64,000 nucleotides of DNA, taken from positions 17,963,501-18,027,500 of the forward strand of contig JAWQUS010000008.1 in assembly GCA_036365455.1 (NCBI GenBank). Direction: 5' to 3'. The notes under the pieces were generated by a model. The model did not search any database and had not been told where the DNA came from. It worked only from the letters and a program-made list of their open reading frames with translations. This document shows, one piece after another, positions 55,406-64,000 of this stretch. How positions within the stretch are numbered: the stretch's first letter is position 1; every line of letters starts with the position of its first letter. Both the position numbers and the translations under genes were made by a program. Source of the DNA: Macrosoma leucophasiata. Taxonomy: Eukaryota; Arthropoda; Insecta; Lepidoptera; Hedylidae.

Positions 55406-55857
55406 ATTCACAATCATCCTAATCTGTACTCGTTCAACTGCTCACTATGAAAAATCTTTTTGACTTTGTGACAAGTTTTAAATGTTAAACGCTTGTGGGA
55501 CAGTATGTTCAAGCCGCCCGATAAGTCGTTTGAATGTGTCAATAAGAGATAACTAACGCAAATATAGAGTTAAAAGTCGATGACACGTTTAAAAGGGACC
55601 AAAATCGGAAGGGATCGTTGAGATATTACAGTCATTTACCAAGTTAATTTTATTTAGGTCTATTTTAAGTTTAGAGGTCCCGAGGAGGTAAGGAGGAGAG
55701 GTAGTATCTGAACATAGGATTTTTTATAATCGAACTCTGTAAATACTTATTACTTAGTACCACATTATAATAAAATTAAGGCTTCATTGATATAATTTTA
55801 AAATATATAAATATCGATTTGCATATTGGGATTTCCATGTACGATTTGCTTAAATAA
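55406..55857. other. Intergenic
   Basis: AT-rich, nothing recognised. Confidence 0.4.
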
Positions 55858-55859
55858 TA

Positions 55860-57139
55860 GGTTGGGGAAAAAGTCTTTTCGCAATATAGTATGTATGAAC
55901 TTGTAATAAAATCTCTTTGGCTGTAGTATTTGTATCTGGCTGGTTTTGGTATCATTGAAAGTTAAAATTTTAAAGAACATAATTCCAAATTCAGATTAGG
56001 CAAATGTATGATTTTCATTTGTTATTCCTACTGTCAAGATGAGTGAATCCAATGAAGAAATTCGATACATTTTAAAATTTTACTACAAAAAAGGTAAAAA
56101 TGCAACGCAAGCCGTGAAAAAAAATTGCGATGTTTATGGACCTAGTGCAGTGTCTGTGAGAGTAGCACATATTTGGTTTAAGCGTTTTCAATCCGGAAAT
56201 TTTGATGTCAAAGATGCACCTTGCTCTGGTCGCCCTATTACGGATAAAATGGAAGCCATTTTTGAAAAAGTGGAGCAAGATCGACATATCATTAGTTACG
56301 ACGTAGCTGAAGAACTGAGAATTGATCACAAAACAGTTTTAGCGCATTTGAAAAAAGCTGGGTACAAAAGAAAACCTCGATATTTGGGTACCTCACGAGC
56401 TCACTGAAAGAAACCTAATGAACCGTGTACTCATTTGTGATTCTTTATTACGACGTAATGAAACCGAATCATTTTTGAAGAAGCTGATAACTGGTGATGA
56501 AAAGTGGATCACGTACGACAAGAACGTGCGAAAAAGGTCGTGGTCAAAGGCCGGTCAGGCTTCACAGACTGTGGCGAAACCCGGGTTAACTCGCAATAAG
56601 GTGATGTTGTGTGTGTGGTGGGATTGGAAGGGCATTATTCATTATGAGCTATTACCACCAGGCAGGACTATCGATTCTGAACTCTACTGCAAACAACTGA
56701 TGAGATTAAAGCAAGAAGTTGAGAGAAAGCGGCCGGAATTGATCAACAGAAGGGGTGTGGTGTTTCATCATGATAACGCTAGACCTCACACATCTATAGC
56801 CACTCAGCAAAAATTAAGAGAGTTTGGCTGGGAGGTGTTAATGCATCCGCCGTATAGTCCTGACCTTGCACCTTCAGATTTCCACCTGTATCGGTCTCTT
56901 CAGAATTCTTTATGCAATGTTAGGTTAACATCACGAGAGGACTGCCAAATCCACTTGTCGCGGTATTTTGATGAGAAGTCCCATAATTTTTATAGCAATG
57001 GGATCATGTCCCTACCTACAAGATGGCAAAAGGTTATCGAACAAAATGGTACATACATACTTTAGTTAAATTTAAATAAACTGTATTAAAAAATGTTTTG
57101 AATTATCTTAAAAAATGCGAAAAAACTTTTTCCCCAACC
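55860..57139 (+). mobile_element. mariner element, 1280 bp, cecropia-type
   Basis: Complete copy. The terminal inverted repeats begin GGTTGGGGAAAAAGTCTTTT (left) and GGTTGGGGAAAAAGTTTTTT (right, complement), extend to TCGCA and differ at one position. The element is flanked by the TA duplication required by this superfamily (55858-55859 and 57140-57141). Length and layout match canonical ~1.3-kb mariners, with a single transposase frame between short untranslated ends. The high integrity points to a recent arrival. Confidence 0.9.
56039..57065 (+). pseudogene. mariner transposase, one frameshift
   Basis: DD34D transposase that cuts and pastes the element at TA sites. The N-terminal half (56039-56407) starts MSESNEEIRYILKFYYKKGK and holds the paired helix-turn-helix DNA-binding region, with the linker phrase SGRPITDK. 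One extra base in the run around 56362-56376 shifts the frame and brings a stop at 56405-56407. The reading continues in the next frame with the W-V-P-H-E-L linker and MNRVLICDSL, then the catalytic domain: ITGDEKW (first Asp), VVFHHDNARPH (second Asp) and PYSPDLAPSDFHL (third Asp, 34 residues on). It ends QKVIEQNGTYIL. All three catalytic Asp residues are intact, so a single indel separates this copy from an open frame. Confidence 0.9.
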
Positions 57140-57444
57140 TAATATATAACGCAGATGTCATCGTTCCACTTGATTCTCCATCTCGTTTGACCTGTAATAG
57201 GTACTCATAATCATAATGAATCGATAATCAAATTCATTGATACATTTTTAACTCAACAACAAAACGAGCTTTGTACATACATAAAATATTAATAACAGGT
57301 TTTATTTTTTATTACTTGCCTACATTTCATTAAACAATTTATATAATATTCCGTATCCGATGATAAAATAGTACTAATGGAGTCACTCTCATGTCTCTAT
57401 CTATGAAGGTATGTACGTTCGTGTGCCATAAGAGTCATTAGGAC

Positions 57445-58347
57445 TAGGGTTGTAACGGAGGTATCGATTCCAGATATGACAATTTCAGTGTTGCAACGTA
57501 ATGACAAATGCTAAATAGTGACGTTGTTGCGTTTTTTTTTTCTTGGGAACAATGTGTCGACATCTTTTTGTGATGGTACTTGGCTGAGAATTTATTTTGA
57601 TGGCAAACCAAAACAAATAAATACACTCAAAGTTAAAGAAAACTAGCTATGTAGGCTCTTATATTATAAGTTTTGTTTTTAATATAATTCAAAGAAAACA
57701 TTAACTATTTATAAAATATTACAATGGTAACTAATTAATAAATATTTATTGTGAATAATAATGTATTTATTTCAATAAAATCGATCATTACAAAATCGAG
57801 ATTTTAATTCGATTCGAAAGAATAAATCTTAAAATTGGCACACCAATATTTTAATTACTTTAACATAAAATCGCGATTTTTATCGATTGTTGGGTACATC
57901 ACTATTAGGTTATATGTGCTATCATTAGTTTACGAAGTGACAGCAGCTAATGTCAAATGCGGAATCGAATTAAAATTCCGAGTATAGTTATCCACCAAAT
58001 CATTTTTAACAATCACGGCTGAATTGCAACATAAACAAAACTGCGAGGGACCGAACGATTTGACAAGTTGATTTCTGTCATTCATTCCGGCCCAGCCGTT
58101 CCTGGTACACAGTGCACAAGCAATGACCCAAAGCCATTTCACTTGAAAACGTAGATAATACTTTATCTGGAAAACACGGAGCCGAGCGGTCGCGTCACCT
58201 AGCGTTACTCCTTGCGTGTTGTATGACAGCGTAAATAAACCTCCGTTAAAATTCCGCACTAATTTTGCGGAGCTGGATGCGGTAGCGCAGGTACGATACT
58301 TTGCGGAAGTTCCACAGTAATGGAGGCGGAGTTCCGTTACAACCCTA
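57445..58347. mobile_element. Non-autonomous hAT-type element, 903 bp
   Basis: 15-bp perfect terminal inverted repeats TAGGGTTGTAACGGA, flanked by a perfect 8-bp duplication ATTAGGAC (57437-57444 and 58348-58355). The subterminal region near 58260-58335 has repeated GCGGA/CGGAGTTCC words, like the right end of the element at 2838-5491, which also starts TAGGGTTG. No transposase is seen. The 109-codon minus frame 57930-58259 has W/C-containing sequence but no hAT domain and could be captured DNA or chance. Confidence 0.8.
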
Positions 58348-58455
58348 ATTAGGACAACCCAAAGTTATTTTAAAAATTAAATCAGTTCAAAAAACACAAT
58401 ATCTTCTGCCGTTAGGTGATATGTACATATTATGTTAAAAATATAATAAACTTTA

Positions 58456-59062
58456 CTCATCATCATCATCATATCAGCCATAGGACGTCCACTGCTGAAC
58501 ATAGGGCTCCCCCAATGACCTTCATGCCGACCGATCGGAAGCGACGTGCATCCAGCGGGTACCTGCAGCCTTGACTAGGTCGTCGGTCCATCTTGCAGGT
58601 GGACGTCCTACGCTGCGTTTGCCAATACGTGGTCTCCACTCGAGAACCTTTCTGCCCCGGCGGCTATCGGTTCTCCGAGCTGTGTGCCCTGCCCATTGCC
58701 ACTTCAGCTTGGAAATCTGCTTGGCTATGTCAGCGACTTTCGTTCGCCTACGGATCTCCTCATTTCTGATTCGATCCAGTAGGGAATCGCCGAGCATAGC
58801 CCTTTCCATTGACCGCTGAGTGACTTGGAGCTTTCGTACGAGACCCATAGTTATTACATTTAGTATCTTATTGATATTCTTGACTTTACATATATTTTTT
58901 ATCTTGTTTGACATGTATATCAATTGTTGTTCACTTTAATTTATTTTGTTTGTTTTTTGACGTGTCATAAGAGGTGCCTGTCACCCTAAATGAATAAAGG
59001 AGTTTCTGATTCTGATTCTGAGACCACGTCTCGGCACCGTAGGTCATCACCGGTAACACCGG
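58456..59062 (-). pseudogene. RTE LINE 3' fragment, interrupted
   Basis: Second RTE copy, close to 34098-35155. The minus frame gives RKLQVTQRSMERAMLGDSLL and DRIRNEEIRRRTKV through GRPPARWTDDLVKA. The frame breaks before the end, and the tail is a (CAT)n run on + at 58456-58472. The match stops at 58852, resumes at about 59023 (GAGACCACGTCTCGGCACCG) and ends near 59060. It is thus truncated on its 5' side and split by the 170-bp insertion. Confidence 0.75.
58853..59022 (+). mobile_element. 170-bp LINE-like 3' end inserted in the RTE copy
   Basis: AT-rich sequence ending GTGCCTGTCACCCTAAATGA, then ATAAAGGAG and a (TTCTGA)n tail. This is the layout of a LINE 3' end with a hexameric terminal repeat. 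There is no clear target duplication, and about two bases of the RTE target appear lost. Confidence 0.55.
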
Positions 59063-59214
59063 TTTTTACTATTTCCCTTCAATTTCTTCATATTTTCTTA
59101 CCCTTTAAACCTTCCAAAAAAAACAATATTAGCCAAATCGGTAAAGCCGTTTTCGAGTTTTAGCGAGACTAACGAACAGCAATACTCGCACATCTATATA
59201 TATATAGATACAGC
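59060..59214 (+). mobile_element. Helitron-like family C, 3' half
   Basis: GGTTTTTACTATTTCCCTTC, AGCCAAATCGGTAAAGCC, TTAGCGAGACTAACGAACAG and a (TA)n end. The 5' half is missing and it directly abuts the RTE fragment. Confidence 0.5.
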
Positions 59215-62200
59215 ATTAGAAAAAATATAAGTTATCTCAGATTCACGTGAAAAAGATTAAATACTTTTAGATACAATAACGATCACTACTGCCACCAATG
59301 AGCTTAACATCATTGACTGCCACGGGTTCATGGCAGAGAGTTTAGTAGCTATACGGTACGGTACGGTAGCGGTCACAGAATTATAAATAATAAGGCAATA
59401 ATTATTGTTTACGTTGGTCAAAATAAAAAGATTGTGCTTTTGCGATCATTTACAATTTTTTATTCAAGTGACAGTGAAAAGTCAGAACAAAACCGAAGTT
59501 TTCTTGTTTCTGCACGATATGCCGGCGAATTCAAAGTCCGAATATTTTTCTAAAAAGGTTGTTTTTTATGCGGTAACATGCCCCATCGTAATTCTGTCAT
59601 GACGGTCTTATCAGAGGAGGATTATTTGAGTTTGACTTAACACCCGTTACGTTTAATTTGTGTAAGTATTTTGCGCAAATAAAATATTAGGAGTGGGGCT
59701 AGGTAGGTATTATATCTACCGACACCATTTAATCACATACCTAACTTCACTTCTGTTCTTGTCCCTGATAAGGTGAAAAAGGACAAGTATATGCCACCGA
59801 CGATCCATATAATAATATTTCGTTACGCTTATCGATTCCACAAAAAAGTAATTCGTTGAGCATTCATTAAAATCAGCAAATATTGCAACAATTATAAGTT
59901 TTTAACACAACATAAAATTTAAACAAGCATGTAAAAGTGAGAAAAAAGTAAAGTTGGTGTGATTAGTAGTAGCAAGTGGCAATAAAATAAGTCTTGTGTT
60001 TCACTTGTGTGCGGGACGTGCGTGTGCGCAGCCTCGGGCCCGGAATTTGTCGACTGGCCGCGCCAGGGTTGTTAGCTCGGTAATTCATATTTCGAATTAT
60101 TATAATTTTAACAATTATTGAATACACTTATAATACTAATATAATTATAATCTATTAACCATCAATCCATTTACATTTACCTACATACATGCATCGTAGA
60201 ACTCTACATCGCTCTCCTTCTGTGGTAATGTACCTAGAAGTCTGGCCGCATTGTGACATTGAATGGGAACGCTAATTTTCTGTGAAAAAAATAGACTACC
60301 CTTCTGATCACGTAAAAAGTCGATCAAACGTTTCGCAATGTCCTTAATTAGAAGGGCTGAGATACACGGACACAGAGTTTCGACTCAAAATGGCTCAAAT
60401 AGTATGTGGTCGTTTGCAAAATGATTATTAATAGCAGCAGCGCCGGAAAAATGCGCCGTATTTAGGAGATGGGATGACGTGAGGATGTCAACACTGGTTG
60501 CATCACAAACCAAGAGCCTACCCATCTTCCAAGTAATATGTGACATGCCATCTGATCTCTTTCATCGTCATTGGGTCCCAATTTGACAGTCACGTCTGAG
60601 GAGGCAAGTACATAACGGTATAATTGTAATTCCAAACTTCACTTTTGTATTCCCCTAAGGAATAGACAGAACTAAATACATGAAATACCTACACACGATT
60701 CAGTAATTATTTTTCTTGACTTTAGATGGGACTCAAACACACCTACTATTAAGCAATAGTAGGTGTGTTATAGCAAAACAGGTGCCATAAATATTTTTTT
60801 TTGAAAGAAAATTAAACTTTTTTCTCCTTTAACCGTCTACAACGACGTATTTATTCAACTTACGTACAATTTTAGTTATGGAGTCATAAGATATGTTATT
60901 TTATGTGTGAAAATTCAATAATAATAATTTTATAAAAAGGAAATAAGTTCGAATAGGTACCACGAAAACGATGAGGTTTAGGGTAGGGTGTTTCATAGAC
61001 AAACCAATCTCAAATTATGAACGCTACACGCCGTCTATCTAGGTCAACTTAAACTTTAACCCTGTAAAAAACTGCCAGTAGTTCAAGACCTCCAGATTTT
61101 TAAAGGTTTCATTTGGTGTGAAGTGATAAAACTGTGCTTGTTCATATTTGGCAGCCCTGCCGCATGGCGTACTCCGCCGCAGGGTAGAAAGCCACTCGCG
61201 AGAGACGCGTTCGCGCAAATGGGCCACGAGCCCTTTGAACGCCATTCCGCTGCATTATGATTGTGACGATACTAGCAGTGCACATCACTTACTATATTTA
61301 TGTACAGTTAGGTATCTACTTAGATTTAAGTTCATGAGATTTTTGTTAAAATGTTGTGAGCTGTGAATGAAAAGTTATAATAATACCTATTAGACGACGA
61401 TTTTTTTTTTGATGATTCTATGGAAATTAGAATCTTTCTGAATTTAGTAGAGCATACATTTTTAAAATATCCTAATAATTTAAGTAAAATTTTAAAGAAC
61501 CTATCGGTTTGGTTGGGTTTGTGGAAAGCTTCGCCTGAAGTTTTCGATTAAGTACCTAAAATCGCTTAATAGGTATGATGGATTATGTTTTATATTGTGT
61601 AAATAAATAGGTCTAAGAATGACAATTTATAAGAAGAAAATTACAAATAATAATGTACCCGCAATACCCGCAAAATGAAGCAACTACCTACACATTCAGA
61701 AACTAAGATTGGAATTGATATTTTAGAAGAAACATAAATATTTTGCTTTTTTTACTTAATTTTTATCGATATTTGAACGACAGGTCAATACTAACAATAT
61801 TGTTGACAAAAAGTACAACCCCGAAACGAGAATTATAAATTCACCAAAAAAAGAGCCAACGATTCGAGAAGTAAACGTAGAGCTTTCCATTGAATGGAAA
61901 AATGCACCGTGAAGCCGGTTTCTTCATACCTTCCGGATTCCCAACCTGCTACTCTAGGTCAGCTAGCGCCGTCTCGCTCGCACGTCGGAGTATGACAGAG
62001 ATTGCAAGATCGATTTGGGGTCGCGTCGCCCTAACCTAGATTGTCTGCTTCGTAAATTTGTAGTATAGCTGGATTGGTAACATACTTTAACAATGTTCTT
62101 TACCATTATTAGTATACCATAATATACTGAGGTTCTATTGATTATGTAGTTAGTGTCAATACCCGAATAAATGTTAAGATATCCGAGTAAAATCTAAGAT

Positions 62201-62261
62201 GAACCAAGTGTCATTGATGAATAGGTATGTGCGCAATGACATAATTTATATCTTACGAGCT
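59215..62261. other. Long intergenic stretch, some GC-rich patches
   Basis: No clear gene. 60005-60070 (GCGGGACGTGCGTGTGCGCA, GTCGACTGGCCGCGCCAGG) and 61150-61250 (CGCATGGCGTACTCCGCCGC, GAGACGCGTTCGCGCAAATG) are GC-rich islands of unknown role. Overlapping frames at 61039-61245 (-) and 61148-61366 (+) lie in the second. 61890-62040 holds repeat-like sequence also seen near 30540. Confidence 0.35.
60736..60769. repeat. Inverted repeat, 15-bp perfect arms
   Basis: AACACACCTACTATT (60736-60750) and its complement (60755-60769), spacer AAGC. Confidence 0.85.
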
Positions 62262-62505
62262 GATTCAGCAAATTTCGTATTTCCACAGAATGAAATAATG
62301 TGTCAAAGGTTTGATAGATACGGACTATTTGTATGGGAAAAAGTAAAGGGCTGTTTTTAGGGTTTTCCCGGCAATTATTCGATTTTTTATTTCCCTAGAC
62401 CTCCACGAACATTTAAAGACCAAGATAAGATAAATCCGTTCAGCCGTTCTCGAGTTTTAGCGAGACTAAGGAACAGCAATTGACTTTTATATACATAGAT
62501 AGAAG
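62262..62505 (+). mobile_element. Helitron-like family C, diverged copy
   Basis: GAGCTGATTCAGCAAATTTC start, TGTCAAAGGTTTGATAGATA, CTCGAGTTTTAGCGAGACTA and GGAACAGCAATTGACTTTTA end with ATACATAGATAGA. Confidence 0.5.
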
Positions 62506-62989
62506 ATAGAAAAGTAGATAATATGTAAAGAATCAACATGGGTTTTTTCAGTTAGCCTAAAACAGCCGGGGTTGATGTAGACACAATGGACATTACCGCT
62601 AGAAGTAGAAATATTGTCTCGTATAGAAAATTTAAAGTACTTAAGAACAACGTGATACCTAATATGTAACTAACTATGATAAACTCTTAAGATTTTCTAG
62701 TGAGGCCTAGGATTTATCAAATGTTTTTTAATATTAAGTATGGCTCCAATGAAGCAATTAACAAAGACACGAAATCTCCACCGAATCCTATCCATTTGAA
62801 AATCTGCCACTATGAGATCTTTGAAATAGTTATCAATTTATTTCATTAATATTATAAGTCATTCTGACACCACTTTAATAAAAAGTGGTGATAAATTCGG
62901 TATCGGATGAGACGATTTCGATTTCTTTAGTTGTGTGATAAAAACAGCCGGCAATCGATGATGCGAGAGATGGTTTTAGTATTTTTTTT
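62506..62989. other. Intergenic
   Basis: AT-rich, nothing recognised. Confidence 0.4.
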
Positions 62990-63262
62990 AATGTAATGCA
63001 AGTGCAAACAAGCATGTATTTCACATTGATGTTAAGTTATGACTACCGCCTATAGATACCCACAAAAAGACCAAGGTCAAAATGCAGATGCGTTACCACT
63101 CCTGAGGCCTAAGGGGTTATGCCTCTATGCCGGAAATTACGGAGCCGTAGATTAGCTGACAGGAACATGATAGTGATGAACATTACCATTTAGCGGCAAG
63201 TATGTTAGGTAATACGGTGGTGCCTATGCCCGCGAACTCCGTCACTGGAGCTCTACCACCAG
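62990..63262 (-). repeat. SINE-like family A, full copy
   Basis: GTAATGCAAGTGCAAACAAG to ACTGGAGCTCTACCACCAGT, after a T-run. Confidence 0.65.
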
Positions 63263-63774
63263 TAAAGAGAGTAAGAGTGAGAGTAAAGAGAGTCCTGCCC
63301 GAATGTTATTTTTCTTTAAGATGAAATTTTATCGTTATATGTATCATCTTGGTATACCTACACTGGCTCAGATCTAATGTTAGTCTTAAATAAAACAAAC
63401 GCTCAACTACCGTTTTAGTTTATACACTGGTTTTGATTTTATTAAAAACAGTCAATATTTTTATATTAACTATGTTTGATATGTTCTACTTTTTTCAATT
63501 GTTTTTGTCACCTACTTATCCATACACCTATTTCAATTTTGCCGATATAATATATGAGAACTAACTATTTCTCAGACCGTTTGCTAGAGCCTTTTTTCAG
63601 GAAGTCACAAATTTTCGCACGACTTGTTTATTTTTGGGTGACAAATATTTTTTACAAATTAGAAGACCATAAGACTACAATATAACCTTGAGGACGCGGT
63701 TGATCAGTTCTTCTACTGACTTCTACAATAATAAATGTAGAAGAAGCACGGGACGTGTGTCAGGTTTTTTTTTT
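63263..63774. other. Intergenic
   Basis: AT-rich, nothing recognised. Confidence 0.4.
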
Positions 63775-64000
63775 TAATGTAATGGAAGTGGCAAACAAGC
63801 ATGCAGTTCACATTGATGTGAAGTGATGACTGCAGCCTATAGACACCCATACAAAGACCAAGGACAAAATGCAGATGCGTTACCATTCCTGAGGTCTAAG
63901 GTGTTATGCCTCTGTGCCGGAAATTACAGGGCAGTACATTACCACCTGACCGGAACACGATAGTGCTGAACACTACCTGCGAGCTCCGTCACTGGAGCTC
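63775..64000 (-). repeat. SINE-like family A, running off the window
   Basis: Well conserved from GTAATGGAAGTGGCAAACAA to CGATAGTGCTGAACACTACC. It then jumps directly to TGCGAGCTCCGTCACTGGAG, skipping about 45 bases present in other copies. Truncated by the window edge. Confidence 0.6.

Noticed and set aside
57930..58259. 109-codon gene on the minus strand
   Set aside because: It lies wholly inside a non-autonomous hAT element and shows no recognised domain. It is kept only as a question about captured DNA.

Overview
The window looks like a gene-poor, transposon-rich piece of an insect nuclear genome, most likely a moth or butterfly (Lepidoptera). The evidence is an AT-rich background, a cecropia-type mariner, RTE-clade retrotransposon 3' ends, many copies of short SINE-like and Helitron-like repeats of the kind that crowd lepidopteran genomes, and a striking abundance of the words TACCTA/TAGGTA. 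There are no bacterial operons, phage genes, CRISPR arrays, rRNA genes or intact tRNA genes.

Host coding content is very small. The one clear gene is an intronless 601-codon open frame at 46992-48797 (+), encoding a divergent member of the SLC6 / neurotransmitter:sodium symporter fold. It has lost several residues that normally bind sodium or close the extracellular gate. A possible extra exon (50060-50293, +) and a very short coding-like frame (39767-39892 continuing at 39986, +) are the only other host-like candidates. Both are uncertain.

The rest is mobile-element stratigraphy. From 0 to 10 kb there is a composite hAT-type element (2838-5491) with a perfect 8-bp target duplication. It carries a SINE-like copy and a broken LINE, and that LINE contains a 51-bp fold-back. 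A second LINE C-terminus lies at 7440-8070. From 10 to 33 kb there are scattered MITEs with terminal inverted repeats, Helitron-like fragments and SINEs in long AT-rich stretches. From 33 to 46 kb there are two RTE pieces lying tail to tail, a Helitron-like element with internal 120-bp tandem repeats, a LINE 3' end, a tRNA-derived SINE and a nested DNA transposon (43945-45419). From 46 to 64 kb come the SLC6-like gene, a GC-rich island, a nearly complete 1280-bp mariner (55860-57139), a second hAT-type element (57445-58347) with a perfect 8-bp target duplication, an interrupted RTE copy, and more SINE-like copies running off the right edge.

The genes do not form a pathway. The biological story is layered insertion around one unusual transporter-like gene. 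Coordinates of repeat ends are by eye, and I could not run alignments or searches.
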